Below are positions 53,465 through 63,406 of a DNA stretch of 64,000 bases, piece by piece; the first letter of the stretch is position 1, and each line of letters opens with the position of its first letter. This stretch comes from Collimonas humicola (GTDB lineage Bacteria; Pseudomonadota; Gammaproteobacteria; Burkholderiales; Burkholderiaceae_D). The notes beneath the pieces were generated by a model, which did no database searches, had not been told where the DNA came from, and was given only the letters and a program-made list of their open reading frames with translations. The stretch spans positions 1-64,000 of the forward strand of contig NZ_JAGQEE010000003.1 in the NCBI RefSeq assembly GCF_018304945.1. The letters are read 5' to 3'. The translations under genes were made by a program, and so were the position numbers.

Positions 53465-55255
53465 TTAGAACAAATCCGCATCCAGCGCCATCAGGCTGCC
53501 CGAACCGGAGCGTGCCTGACGAATCAGCATTGCAGTTTCCGGCAGCAGGCGGGCGAAATAGAAGCGTGCGGTCGCCAGCTTGGAAACGTAGAACTTGTCG
53601 CCTGAATCTTGCTTGGCCAAAGCGATCTTTGCCATTTGCGCAAAGAAGTAGGCGTACACCAGGTGGCCAACCACGCGCAGGTAAGGTACTGCTGCTGCGC
53701 CGGCTTCGTCCGGATTCTGGAAAGCCTTCATGCCGATTTCCATGGTCAGCTTGCTGACCTTGTCGCCCAGGTCGGCCAGCGGCGTGATGAATTCCGACAG
53801 CGCTTCATCGGCGCCGTTTTCTTCGATGAATGCCTGCACCTTGGCGCCGAATTTCTTCAGCTTGGCGCCGTTGTCCATCAACACCTTGCGGCCCAGCAAA
53901 TCGAGCGACTGGATGGTGTTGGTGCCTTCATAGATCATGTTGATGCGGGCATCGCGCACATACTGCTCCATGCCCCACTCGGCGATGAAGCCGTGGCCGC
54001 CGTATACCTGCATGCATTCCGATGTCGCGGTCCAGGCGTTGTCGGTGATGAAAGCCTTGATCACCGGCGTCAGCAGGGCGACTTCATCGGCGCAGTCCTT
54101 GCGCACTTGCTCGTCCGGGTGGTTCAGTTCCTTGTCCAGCTGCAGCGCGACGTAAGAACAGAAAGCGCGCGCGCCTTCAGCATATGCTTTTGCGGTCAGC
54201 AGCATGCGGCGTACGTCGGGATGGACGATGATCGGATCGGCTGGCCGGTCCGGCGCCTTGATGCCGGACAGGCTGCGCATCTGGATGCGGTCCTTGGCGT
54301 ACACCAATGCGTTCTGGTAAGCCACTTCCGTCAAACCCAGGCCTTGCATGCCGACGCCAAGGCGGGCAGCGTTCATGAACACGAACATCGCGTTCAAGCC
54401 CTTGTGCGGGCTGCCGATGAGCCAGCCGGTAGCGCCGTCCAGGTTCATCTGGCAGGTCGAGTTGCCGTGGATGCCCATCTTTTCTTCGATCGCGCCGCAA
54501 GTGATTGGATTGCGCGCGCCCAGCGAACCGTCTGCGTTCGGCAGGAATTTCGGCACCAGGAACAGGGAGATTCCCTTGGAACCTTCCGGTGCGCCTGGCA
54601 GGCGCGCCAGCACCAGATGGATGATGTTTTGCGACATGTCGTGCTCGCCGGCCGAGATGAAAATCTTGCTGCCGGTGATGCTGTAGGAACCGTCGGCCTG
54701 CGGCTCGGCTTTCGAGCGCAGCATGCCAAGGTCGGTGCCGCAATGCGATTCGGTCAGGCACATGGTGCCGGTCCATTCGCCGGACACCAGCTTAGGCAGG
54801 TACAGCGCTTGCTGCTCCGGCGTGCCGTGTGCGTGCAGGCACTCGTAGGCGCCGTGCGACAAGCCCGGGTACATGGTCCAGGCCTGATTGGCCGAATTCA
54901 TCATTTCGTAGAACGAATTGTTGATCACCAGCGGCAGGCCCTGGCCGCCGAATTCAGGATCGCAGGACAGCGATGGCCAGCCGGCTTCCACATACTGCTT
55001 GTAGGCTTCCTTGAAACCCTTTGGCGCGGTAACGGTGTGGGTAGCCTTGTCGTGGTGGCAGCCTTCGCGGTCGCCGGAATGGTTCAGCGGGAACAGTACC
55101 TGGGAGGTAAATTTACCGCCCTCTTCCAGCACTTGATTGATGATGTCGGCATCAATCTCGGCATGCTTCGGCAATTGTTTCAGTTCATCTTCTACATGCA
55201 GCAACTCGTGCATGACGAATTGCATATCCCGCAGTGGCGCGACGTATTGACCCAT
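53465..55255 (-). CDS. Acyl-CoA dehydrogenase, long form
   Basis: A 596-aa flavoprotein with an N-terminal extension, CLTESHCGTDLGMLRSKAEPQ (first signature region) and the C-terminal signature QVYGGHGFIAEWGMEQYVRD, plus an additional C-terminal domain of about 130 residues. Catalytic Glu is in YEGTNTIQSLDLLG. Enzymes of this length in betaproteobacteria oxidise medium to long fatty acyl-CoA. It starts 22 bp after the TetR gene and is followed by the FadN-like and FadA genes. Confidence 0.93.
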   Translation of the reverse strand: MGQYVAPLRDMQFVMHELLHVEDELKQLPKHAEIDADIINQVLEEGGKFTSQVLFPLNHSGDREGCHHDKATHTVTAPKGFKEAYKQYVEAGWPSLSCDPEFGGQGLPLVINNSFYEMMNSANQAWTMYPGLSHGAYECLHAHGTPEQQALYLPKLVSGEWTGTMCLTESHCGTDLGMLRSKAEPQADGSYSITGSKIFISAGEHDMSQNIIHLVLARLPGAPEGSKGISLFLVPKFLPNADGSLGARNPITCGAIEEKMGIHGNSTCQMNLDGATGWLIGSPHKGLNAMFVFMNAARLGVGMQGLGLTEVAYQNALVYAKDRIQMRSLSGIKAPDRPADPIIVHPDVRRMLLTAKAYAEGARAFCSYVALQLDKELNHPDEQVRKDCADEVALLTPVIKAFITDNAWTATSECMQVYGGHGFIAEWGMEQYVRDARINMIYEGTNTIQSLDLLGRKVLMDNGAKLKKFGAKVQAFIEENGADEALSEFITPLADLGDKVSKLTMEIGMKAFQNPDEAGAAAVPYLRVVGHLVYAYFFAQMAKIALAKQDSGDKFYVSKLATARFYFARLLPETAMLIRQARSGSGSLMALDADLF

Positions 55256-55277
55256 GGTGCTCTCCTGATGATTGACT

Positions 55278-55988
55278 TTATTGGATTGGTCTGGCTGCCG
55301 GTTTGGCAGCGATTTTTTGATTCGTTTTTTGATTCTGCGATACCGCCTTGCCGACAGTTGCCGACGGCTGCGCGTTGCGGTAGCTGTCGATCAGGCGGTC
55401 AAAGCCTTTTTGCGCGCGCTCCACGCTGCCGGCCTTCTTGAGGAAGCGGGCGTCGTGGTGCAAGCCCAGGATCAGGCCGTACATTTCATACACCAGCTGG
55501 TCGGCGTCGGTATCAGCCCGCAGATGGCCGGCCTCGACCGCCTGCAAGGCGCAGCGGTGCAAAGCCAGCTGCCAGGTGCGCACCATGGTCACCAGCTGTT
55601 CGCGGATTTCGCCAGGCCGGTCGTCGTACTCGACCGCGCCGCTGATATAGATGCAGCCAGAGGCGATTTCAATCGTCACCTGGCGGATCCAGCGCGCAAA
55701 CATGCATTCCAGGCGCGGCAAGCCACGTGCTTCCTTGATGCTGGGATAGAACACTTCTTGTTCGAACTGGCGGTGGTACAGCTTCACCACTTCGATCTGC
55801 AGGTCTTCACGCGAGCCGAAATGCGCGAACACGCCGGACTTGCTCATGTTCATTTTTTCAGCCAGCAAACCGATGGTCAAGCCTTCGAGGCCGTCGCGGC
55901 TGGCCAGCGTGATGGCGACATCCAGAATCGCTGCGCGCGTCATTTCGCCTTTACGCATGAATTTTGGCGGCGTGTCGGTGTGTGCCAC
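55278..55988 (-). CDS. TetR-family regulator of the beta-oxidation operon
   Basis: A 236-aa regulator with an N-terminal TetR HTH (RAAILDVAITLASRDGLEGLTIGLLAEKMNMSKSGVFAHFGSRE, about residues 15-60) and a helical ligand domain. The C-terminal 25 residues are Lys/Ala-rich and poorly conserved. As the first gene of the fatty-acid oxidation operon it is most likely an acyl-CoA- or fatty-acid-responsive autorepressor, like FadR or PsrA in other bacteria. No operator could be fixed with confidence. Confidence 0.88.
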   Translation of the reverse strand: MAHTDTPPKFMRKGEMTRAAILDVAITLASRDGLEGLTIGLLAEKMNMSKSGVFAHFGSREDLQIEVVKLYHRQFEQEVFYPSIKEARGLPRLECMFARWIRQVTIEIASGCIYISGAVEYDDRPGEIREQLVTMVRTWQLALHRCALQAVEAGHLRADTDADQLVYEMYGLILGLHHDARFLKKAGSVERAQKGFDRLIDSYRNAQPSATVGKAVSQNQKTNQKIAAKPAARPIQ

Positions 55989-56314
55989 GATAGTCCTGTC
56001 TCTGCCTGGTTGGCTCTGGTTAGCTTTGGTGTTGAGCGGCGCCTGCTCGCTTTGGCATGATGGTTTTACTCATGCCCGCAAGAATGCGAACGCTCGTACT
56101 ATTATGCACCAGAATCGAAATGTCAAACAGCGACTTAGAGGGGCGATTCTACCGAGAGCTCCTTCGACTTTGATCGGGAGTTCGTTTGCGCTGCTTGAGT
56201 CCGACGCCTGGCGTGTGCCGCAACGCCGCCAGTACGGGGGAAACGCTCCGGGCAGTCCCACGCTACCGGGAAAACTGCACGAAAGCGATGTCAGATCGGC
56301 ATTGGAAAATCGCC
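55989..56314. other. Intergenic region upstream of the TetR gene
   Basis: The 326 bases contain no recognised gene. They should hold the promoter of the beta-oxidation operon and the end of the hslR transcript. A short dyad acgctcgt (near 56090) is the only hint of an operator and is too weak to list. Confidence 0.5.
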
Positions 56315-56701
56315 TCAGGATTGTGCTTTATCCAACAAACGGCGGTCGCGCTTGGTGGGCCGGCCCTTGATCGCCATGGTGGGTTCCTTGAAGAATTTCC
56401 GATCCTCGGCCACCACGCTGCGTCTAGCCATGCTTTGCTCGGTTTCCCGGTACAGCGTTTGCGCGATCGCAGCCGAGCCGCGGACATCGGCCAGCAGCAA
56501 TACCTCGACCTCCCAGACGCTGGCGCCGTTGTCGATCGCCAGGGTATCGCCTGCCTTGAGGTTGCGCGCCGGTTTGGTGCGCTCATCGTTCAGCTTCACC
56601 TTGCCGTTATCGACCGCATCGCTGGCCAGGGTACGCGTCTTGAAAAACCGCGCCGCCCACAGCCATTTGTCGATCCTGACGATTTCTACTGTTTTGCTCA
56701 T
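56315..56701 (-). CDS. hslR: S4 domain RNA-binding heat-shock protein 15 (HslR)
   Basis: A 128-aa protein with an N-terminal S4 domain (RIDKWLWAARFFKTRTLASDAVDNGKVKLN) and a basic C-terminal tail (KGRPTKRDRRLLDKAQS). Hsp15 binds stalled 50S subunits that carry nascent chains and helps recycle them. It is 27 bp downstream of the Nif3-like gene on the same strand. Confidence 0.92.
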   Translation of the reverse strand: MSKTVEIVRIDKWLWAARFFKTRTLASDAVDNGKVKLNDERTKPARNLKAGDTLAIDNGASVWEVEVLLLADVRGSAAIAQTLYRETEQSMARRSVVAEDRKFFKEPTMAIKGRPTKRDRRLLDKAQS

Positions 56702-56728
56702 GCCGTCATGCCTATATCCTGCTTGCGC

Positions 56729-57496
56729 TCAAACCGGATTGTCGATATCGATGAACTGATGCTGCAGGCCGAAGCGTTCCGCCAGGTGCCGCCCCAGCGC
56801 CTGCACGCCGTAGCGCTCGGTGGCGTGGTGCCCCGCCGCCAGGTAGGCCACGCCGCTTTCGCGCGCCAGATGCACGGTCGGCTCGGAAATCTCGCCGCTG
56901 ATGTAGGCGCTGGCGCCGGCCGCGATAGCATCGCCCAGCATGCCTTGCGCGCCGCCGGTGCACCAAGCCACGCTAGCCAACGGCTGCGCCGGGTCGCCGA
57001 TCAGCAGCGGCGCGCGCTGCAGGCGGCGTTCGATGACAGCGGCGAGGTCGCCCACGGTCTGCATCTGCGGCGCGGCGGCATGGCCCAGCCAGCCCAGCTG
57101 ATCGTCGCCGAAGCGGCCATCCGGCACCAGGTCCAGCTGCTGCGCCAACTGCACGTTGTTGCCGAACTGCGGATGGGAATCCAGCGGCAGGTGATAGGCG
57201 AACAGGTTGATATCATGTGTTAACAACAACTTCAGCCGTTTATGCTTGCTGCCGATGACGCGCGCATCCTCGCCGCGCCAGAAATAGCCATGGTGCACCA
57301 GGATCGCATCGGCGCCTGCCTCCACTGCAGCCTCCAGCAAAGCCTGGCTGGCGGTAACGCCGCTCACCAGGCGCTGAATTTGCCCCCGGCCTTCAACCTG
57401 CAAGCCATTGGGACAATAGTCACGGAACTGTATAATGTTTAATGCTTCGGCAAGATACTTTGCCATGTCGATGCGGCTGACTGAATGTTGACTCAC
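56729..57496 (-). CDS. Nif3-like dinuclear metal centre protein
   Basis: A 255-aa protein of the NIF3/YbgI family. Metal ligands are visible in [18 protein letters not shown] and a C-terminal [10 protein letters not shown]. Hexameric members have been linked to GTP cyclohydrolase-like and other activities, none proven for this type. It is divergent from the DegS-like protease gene with 44 bp between starts, the usual arrangement in betaproteobacteria. Confidence 0.92.
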   Translation of the reverse strand: MSQHSVSRIDMAKYLAEALNIIQFRDYCPNGLQVEGRGQIQRLVSGVTASQALLEAAVEAGADAILVHHGYFWRGEDARVIGSKHKRLKLLLTHDINLFAYHLPLDSHPQFGNNVQLAQQLDLVPDGRFGDDQLGWLGHAAAPQMQTVGDLAAVIERRLQRAPLLIGDPAQPLASVAWCTGGAQGMLGDAIAAGASAYISGEISEPTVHLARESGVAYLAAGHHATERYGVQALGRHLAERFGLQHQFIDIDNPV

Positions 57497-57540
57497 GATT
57501 TTTGACCCTCTGCTTTTTGACCCTCTACCAAGACTCCACT

Positions 57541-58707
57541 ATGCGACGTTTCTGGCTGTTATTTGCACAAACCGTGACCGTCGGTTTAGCGATCCTGTTC
57601 ATTGTAACGACCTTGAAGCCGGATTGGCTAACCGGGTCACTGACCAGTTCGCGCCTGCATATCGCCGCCTCCAAGGTACCGCTGCAGGAAGCGGCGCCGG
57701 GGACGCTCGCGCCGAGCTCGTACCGCCAGGCCTCGCAGCGGGCGATGCCGTCGGTGGTGAATATCTTCACCAGCAAGGAAGCCAAGGCCGCCAGTCCGGA
57801 AGTGCTGGAAGACCCGCTGCTGCGCAAATTCTTCGGCGACCGCGGCGACGATTCGGAGGACAAGCAATCCAGCCTGGGTTCCGGCGTCATCGTCAGTGCG
57901 CAAGGCTATATCCTGACCAATAACCACGTGGTCGAATCGGCCGATGAAATCGAAGTGGCGCTGGCCGATGGCCGCACGACTACCGCCAAGGTAGTCGGCA
58001 CCGATCCGGAAACCGACCTGGCGGTGATCAAGATCGAGCTGCCCAACCTGCCGGCCATCACGCTGGGCCGGGCGGACGAAGCCAGTGTCGGCGATGTCGT
58101 GCTGGCGATCGGCAATCCGTTCGGCGTCGGCCAGACCGTGACCATGGGGATTATCTCGGCGCTGGGCCGCAGCCATCTCGGCATCAACCAGTTTGAAAAC
58201 TTCATCCAGACCGATGCCGCCATCAATCCCGGCAATTCGGGCGGCGCCCTGATCGACACCAACGGCAACCTGCTGGGCATCAACACCGCCATCTATTCGC
58301 GCACCGGCGGTTCGCTCGGGATCGGTTTTGCGGTGCCCATGACGACCGCCAAGACCGTGATGGAATCGATCATCAACACCGGCCACATGGTGCGCGGCTA
58401 TATCGGCGTCGAACCGCAGGACATCACGCCGGAACTGGCGGAAAGCTTCGGCCTGACGCGCAAGACCGGCGCCATCATCGCCGGCGTCATCAAGAGCGGC
58501 CCGGCCGACAAGGCCGGCCTGAAGCCGGGCGATATCCTGGTGGCGATCGAAGGCAAGCCGATCACCGACAGCACCGACATGACCAACCTGATCGCCCAGC
58601 TGCAGCCGGGCAGCAAGGCGAAACTGACCGTGCTGCGCAAGGCCCAGGAAAGCACGGTGGAAGCCATCATCGGCAAGCGACCGCCGATGAAGCGCGAGGC
58701 CGAGTAA
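57541..58707 (+). CDS. DegS/DegQ-like membrane-anchored serine protease
   Basis: A 388-aa HtrA-family protease with one N-terminal membrane anchor (WLLFAQTVTVGLAILFIVTT), a trypsin-like domain with the catalytic triad His129 (TNNHVV), Asp159 (TDLAVI) and Ser233 (NPGNSGGAL), and a single PDZ domain at about residues 285-375. One PDZ plus a membrane anchor fits the DegS/AlgW type, which in gammaproteobacteria starts RseA cleavage in the sigma-E response. The ATG at 57541 begins the anchor; 13 upstream in-frame residues are not conserved. Confidence 0.92.
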   Translation: MRRFWLLFAQTVTVGLAILFIVTTLKPDWLTGSLTSSRLHIAASKVPLQEAAPGTLAPSSYRQASQRAMPSVVNIFTSKEAKAASPEVLEDPLLRKFFGDRGDDSEDKQSSLGSGVIVSAQGYILTNNHVVESADEIEVALADGRTTTAKVVGTDPETDLAVIKIELPNLPAITLGRADEASVGDVVLAIGNPFGVGQTVTMGIISALGRSHLGINQFENFIQTDAAINPGNSGGALIDTNGNLLGINTAIYSRTGGSLGIGFAVPMTTAKTVMESIINTGHMVRGYIGVEPQDITPELAESFGLTRKTGAIIAGVIKSGPADKAGLKPGDILVAIEGKPITDSTDMTNLIAQLQPGSKAKLTVLRKAQESTVEAIIGKRPPMKREAE

Positions 58708-58949
58708 CCGGGTCGCACTGGCCCGGGCCACGCGCCCAGGCCAAGCAGCATGCCGGCGCACAACGGATAGACAGCGATCCCGATCGGCAGGTTGATCAGC
58801 GCTTGCGGTCATCACTGCAAAATGCTGGCTAGGCGATCGAATCGCTGATCTGGTGCGATAATTACCAACTGCCAATTAGCCATATCCATACCCGCGACCA
58901 CGCCACCCAATAGGCTTCGATAAAAGCAATCGCATAAAGGAAAACTGCA

Positions 58950-59639
58950 ATGCATGTCCGCGACCTGACCCAATACCTTGCCGAACTTTCTGAAAACAAC
59001 AACCGGGCCTGGTTCGTCATGAACAAGCCGCGCTACGATATCCTGCGCGCGGAATTCCTGGAGCTGGTGACGCGCCTGATCGGCGAGGTCAGCAAATTCG
59101 ACCCCTCGATTGCCGGCTGCAATCCGAAGAAGGCCTTGTTCCGCATCAACCGGGACATGCGTTTTTCGCATGACAAGAGTCCGTACAAGACCTACTTCTC
59201 GGCGTCCATCATCGCCAGCGGCTTGAAGAAACCGAGCCAGGGCGGCGGTCCCTCCTACTATTTCCACATCGATGCCAGCGGCACGCTGCTGGTGGCCGGC
59301 GGCGAATACATGCCGCCCGCCGACCGCTTGCGCGCGATCCGCAACCAGGTGGTGGCGGATGCCGGCGGTTTTGGCAAGCTGCTGAAGAACAAGAAGCTGG
59401 TGGCGACCTACGGTACCTTGCAATCCGAGGGCAAACTGATCCGCCCGCCGAAGGGATTCGATGCCGATGCGCCGCATATCGAATATATCAAGCTGAAGAA
59501 TTTCATCGTCTGGAAGGAACAGCCGATCAAGAAGATGCTGTCAGACGCATTGGAGAAAGAACTGCTGAACGGCTTCAAGGATGCCTATCCGCTGGTCAGC
59601 TGGCTGCGCCAGATCAAGACGCCGGTTGCCGCTGAATGA
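58950..59639 (+). CDS. DUF2461 family protein (TIGR02453)
   Basis: A 229-aa protein with the DUF2461 features NNRAWFVMNKPRYD near the start, a central RFSHDKSPYKTYFSASI and YYFHIDASGTLLVAGGEYMP. The family occurs in many bacteria and some fungi with unknown function. It lies 242 bp after the protease gene and converges with tatC. The AAGGA upstream of the ATG supports the start. Confidence 0.88.
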   Translation: MHVRDLTQYLAELSENNNRAWFVMNKPRYDILRAEFLELVTRLIGEVSKFDPSIAGCNPKKALFRINRDMRFSHDKSPYKTYFSASIIASGLKKPSQGGGPSYYFHIDASGTLLVAGGEYMPPADRLRAIRNQVVADAGGFGKLLKNKKLVATYGTLQSEGKLIRPPKGFDADAPHIEYIKLKNFIVWKEQPIKKMLSDALEKELLNGFKDAYPLVSWLRQIKTPVAAE

Positions 59640-59685
59640 CGGCCGGAGAGCGGCTGCATGGCCGCTCGCTTGATGGCGATATTGC

Positions 59686-60453
59686 TTAGACCGTTTCCTC
59701 GGCGTCGACCGGCGCCTGGGTCGCCTTGACGAACAAAGGCGCCACCAGCAGGCCGATTTCGTACAGCAGGCACAGGGGCACCGCCAGCAGCATCTGGCTC
59801 ATGATGTCCGGCGGCGTCACGATGGCGGCCACCACGAAAGCGCCCACGATCACGTAGGGGCGGATGGATTTCAGCTTTTCCAGCGACACCAGGCCCATGC
59901 GCACCAGTACGATCACCACGATCGGCACCTCAAACGTCATGCCGAAGGCGATGAACATGGTCATCACGAAATCGAAGTAGTTGTCGATGTCCGGCGTCAC
60001 CGAAATCGAAGTCGGGGCCACTTTGTTGATGAAGTGGAAAATCACCCCGAACACCAGGTAATAACAGAAGGCCACGCCAGTGATGAACAGGATCGAAGAC
60101 GACACCACCAGCGGCGCAATCAATTTCTTTTCATGGGCGTACAAACCCGGCGCGATGAAGGCCCACAGCTGGTACAGCACCCATGGCAGGGCGATGACGA
60201 AGGCCACCAGCAAGGTCACCTTGACCGGAATCAGGAATGGCGTGATGACGCCGGTGGCAATCATCTTGCTGCCGTGCGGCAGCGCGCTCAGCATAGGCGC
60301 CGCCAGGAAGTCGTAGATATTCGCCGACCACGGCATCAGACACAGGAAGATCACGATGATCGCGATCGAGGCCTTCATGATGCGATTGCGCAATTCCACC
60401 AGGTGCGAAATGAACGTCTCTTCGACGCCGCTGGTTTTCTGTTCTTCAGTCAT
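59686..60453 (-). CDS. tatC: Twin-arginine translocase subunit TatC
   Basis: A 255-aa membrane protein with six helices. The N-terminal HLVELRNRIMKAS is the TatC signature that holds the conserved Glu for signal-peptide recognition. TatC binds the RR motif and forms the core of the translocase with TatB. It is the third gene of tatA-tatB-tatC, 78 bp after tatB. Confidence 0.96.
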   Translation of the reverse strand: MTEEQKTSGVEETFISHLVELRNRIMKASIAIIVIFLCLMPWSANIYDFLAAPMLSALPHGSKMIATGVITPFLIPVKVTLLVAFVIALPWVLYQLWAFIAPGLYAHEKKLIAPLVVSSSILFITGVAFCYYLVFGVIFHFINKVAPTSISVTPDIDNYFDFVMTMFIAFGMTFEVPIVVIVLVRMGLVSLEKLKSIRPYVIVGAFVVAAIVTPPDIMSQMLLAVPLCLLYEIGLLVAPLFVKATQAPVDAEETV

Positions 60454-60531
60454 GGGGGCGGGTATTTTGCGAACAAGCTATTGTGCGGATATCAGGCGTC
60501 GACCGGCGGTTCATATGGTTGACGCATGAGA

Positions 60532-61026
60532 TCATGAAAAAAATGAGCCGGAAGACTTGCCCTGGCTGGCCGGCCGGTATTTCGCCACGCGGGCGGCGCC
60601 GGACAGCACGCGCGATTTCTGGCCGCTTTGCTGCTTGTACCAGGCTGGAACAGCGCTGCTGCGCGCCAGCTTTTTCTTGCGAAAACTCTTGGCCTTGATC
60701 GCCAGCTGTTCAACCTTGTAGGTTTCCGGCGTCATGCTGGCGCTATCGTCCCAGGCGGCATGGACGTATTTGTTGGCGTCGGAGATGCTGCTGGCAATGC
60801 TCTGTTCGATATCGCTGGCGGCTTCCTGCACGTCCTGCTGCATCTTGCGCAGCTCTTCCAGCTCGATTTCGCGGCTGACTTCCGATTTCACTTCGTTGAT
60901 ATAGCGCTGCGCGCGGCCGAACAGCGAACCGGCCATGCGCGCGACGGTCGGCAGCTTTTCAGGGCCGACCACGACCAGAGCGACAACGCCGATCAGAGCA
61001 AGTTTAGTGAGGCCAATATCAATCAT
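60532..61026 (-). CDS. tatB: Twin-arginine translocase subunit TatB
   Basis: A 164-aa protein with one N-terminal membrane helix (MIDIGLTKLALIGVVALVVVGPEKLP, the TatB signature), an amphipathic helix and a long, charged, basic C-terminal tail. The ATG at 61026 begins exactly at the family N-terminus; five residues upstream in frame are an artefact of an earlier ATG. It forms the receptor complex with TatC. Confidence 0.94.
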   Translation of the reverse strand: MIDIGLTKLALIGVVALVVVGPEKLPTVARMAGSLFGRAQRYINEVKSEVSREIELEELRKMQQDVQEAASDIEQSIASSISDANKYVHAAWDDSASMTPETYKVEQLAIKAKSFRKKKLARSSAVPAWYKQQSGQKSRVLSGAARVAKYRPASQGKSSGSFFS

Positions 61027-61090
61027 GGGGAGGAGCGGCAAGCATCAGGCCGGGCCGGCAGCATGGATTTGCGCCGGCGACGGTCATCGC

Positions 61091-61300
61091 TCAGTTGCCG
61101 GACTTGTCCTTTTCTTTGGCCGCCACATCAATCGTTTGTTTGTCAGCGGCGGCTTTTTCTTCCTCGCCCTTGACGCCATCCTTGAAGCCCTTGACGGCCT
61201 TGCCGAGGTCGGAGCCCATATTGCCGATTTTTTTGGTGCCAAATACCAACATCACGATAACCAGCACGATCAACCAATGCCAAATACTGAACGAACCCAT
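61091..61300 (-). CDS. tatA: Twin-arginine translocase subunit TatA
   Basis: A 69-aa protein with a short membrane helix ([15 protein letters not shown]), the FGTKK motif and an amphipathic helix ([21 protein letters not shown]). It polymerises to form the translocation pore. The start at 61300 (MGSFSIWHW) is the conventional one, with GGAG about 10 nt before it. Confidence 0.95.
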   Translation of the reverse strand: MGSFSIWHWLIVLVIVMLVFGTKKIGNMGSDLGKAVKGFKDGVKGEEEKAAADKQTIDVAAKEKDKSGN

Positions 61301-61401
61301 TTTTTTCTCCTTGCCGGACATCCTGTGCCCGGACCTGCTAAGTCAACACACCGTTAATTACTTACAATCCCGGCAGCATTTTTCGCCGGCGCAAAACCGG
61401 T

Positions 61402-61791
61402 TCAACGCTGCCCGCGCCACGGCTTAGGTCCGCCGATGACGTGCATATGCAAATGGTACACCTCTTGGCCGCCCTCCGGTCCGACGTTGAACAAGGTCTT
61501 GAAGCCGCCGCTGGCGTGGCCTTGCGCGTCGAGCTGATAGCCGCAACCTTGCTCTTTTGCAAGGCGCGGCGCCAGGAGCGCCATTTTACCCAGCAAAGCG
61601 GTGTGCTGCTCGCCGCAATCGGCAAGCGTTGCGATATGTTGTTTCGGCACAATAAGGAAATGGATAGGCGCCGCCGGATTGATGTCGTTGAAGACGACCA
61701 GGTCGTCGTCTTCATAGATCAGCTTGGACGGAATCTGCTTGGCCGCGATTTTGCAAAAAATACAATTTTCCAAATTATCTCCAGATATCAA
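61402..61791 (-). CDS. HIT family protein (HinT-like)
   Basis: A 129-aa protein with the zinc-linked CIFCKI near the N-terminus and the active-site triad HLHMHVIGG at about residue 118. HinT proteins hydrolyse purine nucleoside phosphoramidates. It lies between hisE and tatA, the usual place in Burkholderiales, and is probably in the his-tat transcript. Confidence 0.93.
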   Translation of the reverse strand: MISGDNLENCIFCKIAAKQIPSKLIYEDDDLVVFNDINPAAPIHFLIVPKQHIATLADCGEQHTALLGKMALLAPRLAKEQGCGYQLDAQGHASGGFKTLFNVGPEGGQEVYHLHMHVIGGPKPWRGQR

Positions 61792-61840
61792 ACAGCCGAA
61801 AGGAATCAGGATGCTATAACAAAGTGGCTCGGTGCGGGCC

Positions 61841-62218
61841 TCAATTCTTGCCTGTATCGGTTTCCTGCGCTTCGTGCTCGCTCAACTTGCGGCTGGCCTT
61901 TTCTTCGATCCCCGACAAACCCTCGCGCCGCGCCAGTTCCTGCAGCACATCCTGCGGCGTCAGGTTGAATTGCGCCAGCATGATCATCGAATGGAACCAC
62001 AGGTCGGCGCATTCATACAAGACATGCGAAACGTCGCCGTCGACGCGCGCATCCTTGGCAGCCATCACGGTTTCGGTGGCTTCCTCGCCGATCTTCTTCA
62101 GGATCGCATCGTCGCCCTTGGCAAACAGGCGCGCCACATAGGAGGTAGCCGGATCGCCGCCGTTGGCCGGCTTGCGCGACTCGATGACGGCGGCCAGGCG
62201 CTCTAAAGTATCACTCAT
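61841..62218 (-). CDS. hisE: Phosphoribosyl-ATP diphosphatase
   Basis: A 125-aa all-helical MazG-like pyrophosphatase. [25 protein letters not shown] and [13 protein letters not shown] carry the family's metal-binding acids. It removes pyrophosphate from phosphoribosyl-ATP in histidine synthesis. A separate hisE and hisI (not a fused hisIE) is typical of betaproteobacteria. It is 31 bp after hisI. Confidence 0.95.
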   Translation of the reverse strand: MSDTLERLAAVIESRKPANGGDPATSYVARLFAKGDDAILKKIGEEATETVMAAKDARVDGDVSHVLYECADLWFHSMIMLAQFNLTPQDVLQELARREGLSGIEEKASRKLSEHEAQETDTGKN

Positions 62219-62249
62219 GATGGCAACCGCCGTCCGTTGTGCTCAATGC

Positions 62250-62645
62250 TCATTTGTAGATCTCATCCGGTTCTTTCAACACCGGCTCGACCGCTTCCCA
62301 GCTCTTGCTGTCGCTTTCATACTTCTGGAAGAAGCAGGAATGGCGGCCGGTGTGGCAAGCGATGTCGCCGGCCTGGGTCACTTTCAGCAACACGACGTCT
62401 TCGTCGCAATCGAGACGGATTTCATGCACTTTCTGCACGTGGCCGGACTCCTCGCCCTTGTGCCAGAGTTTCTTGCGCGAGCGGCTCCAGTAGACTGCCT
62501 CGCCCAGCGCCACCGTCTTCGCCAGGGCGTCGCGGTTCATCCAGGCGAACATCAGGACATCGTTCGAACCGAGCTCCTGGGCAATCACCGGCACCAGGCC
62601 GTGCTCATCCCATCTGACCTTGTTTAACCAACTCACGCTGCTCAT
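62250..62645 (-). CDS. hisI: Phosphoribosyl-AMP cyclohydrolase
   Basis: A 131-aa protein with [18 protein letters not shown] and the metal ligands [11 protein letters not shown] and [10 protein letters not shown]. It opens the purine ring of phosphoribosyl-AMP. The ATG at 62645 overlaps the hisF stop (ATGA), and the frame continues upstream only as a shadow of hisF. Confidence 0.95.
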   Translation of the reverse strand: MSSVSWLNKVRWDEHGLVPVIAQELGSNDVLMFAWMNRDALAKTVALGEAVYWSRSRKKLWHKGEESGHVQKVHEIRLDCDEDVVLLKVTQAGDIACHTGRHSCFFQKYESDSKSWEAVEPVLKEPDEIYK

Positions 62646-63406
62646 GCTAGCCTCATCGGAATCTGCTGTGCCGCCATGAACTGCTTGGCTTCCTGCACAG
62701 TATGTTGACCATAGTGGAAAATGCTCGCTGCCAGCACCGCATCGGCACGGCCGATCTTGATGCCGTCGGCAAGGTCCTGCAAGCCGCCGACGCCGCCGGA
62801 GGCAATCACCGGTATCGTCACGGCATTGGACACGCTGCTGGTCAAGGCCAGGTCGAAACCAACCTTGGTGCCGTCGCGGTCCATGCTGGTCAGCAGGATT
62901 TCGCCCGCGCCCAGCTGTTCCATCTTTTGCGCCCATTCGATCGCATCGAGGCCGGTGGCCTTGCGGCCGCCATGGGTGAACACCTCCCACTTGCCGGGCG
63001 CGACCTGCTTGGCGTCGATGGCGACCACGATGCATTGCGAACCGTACTTGGCGGCGGCGTCCGCCACCAGCTGCGGATTGGTCACCGCGGAAGTGTTGAT
63101 GCCGACCTTGTCGGCGCCGGCGTTCAGCAGACGGCGCACATCTTCCACCACGCGCACGCCGCCGCCTACCGTCAGCGGGATGAAGACCTGCGACGCCACC
63201 GCTTCGATGATCGGCAGGATCAGGTCGCGGTTGTCCGAAGATGCCGTGATATCGAGGAAGGTCAGTTCATCGGCGCCCTGCTCATCGTAGCGGCGGGCGA
63301 TCTCCACCGGATCGCCGGCGTCGCGCAGCTCCAGGAAATTGACGCCCTTGACGACGCGGCCATTGGTCACGTCGAGGCACGGGATGATGCGTTTGGCAAG
63401 AGTCAT
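62642..63406 (-). CDS. hisF: Imidazole glycerol phosphate synthase, cyclase subunit
   Basis: A 254-aa TIM barrel. [19 protein letters not shown] holds the catalytic Asp11, and [16 protein letters not shown] holds the second catalytic Asp. With HisH it forms imidazole glycerol phosphate and AICAR. It overlaps hisI by ATGA at its end and hisA at its start. Confidence 0.97.
   Translation of the reverse strand: MTLAKRIIPCLDVTNGRVVKGVNFLELRDAGDPVEIARRYDEQGADELTFLDITASSDNRDLILPIIEAVASQVFIPLTVGGGVRVVEDVRRLLNAGADKVGINTSAVTNPQLVADAAAKYGSQCIVVAIDAKQVAPGKWEVFTHGGRKATGLDAIEWAQKMEQLGAGEILLTSMDRDGTKVGFDLALTSSVSNAVTIPVIASGGVGGLQDLADGIKIGRADAVLAASIFHYGQHTVQEAKQFMAAQQIPMRLA

Noticed and set aside
51053-55441. 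Plus-strand frames of 563 and 610 aa
   Set aside because: They are antisense to the FadN-like and acyl-CoA dehydrogenase genes, whose motifs and starts are well supported.
56085-56100. Short dyad acgctcgt upstream of the TetR gene as an operator
   Set aside because: The half-sites are only three bases and no second copy was found near the operon, so chance is likely.
58712-58810. Minus-strand translation resembling a membrane segment (ALINLPIGIAVYPLCAGMLL)
   Set aside because: It could be the remnant of a lost transporter gene after the DegS-like gene, but it is only about 33 codons with no further support.
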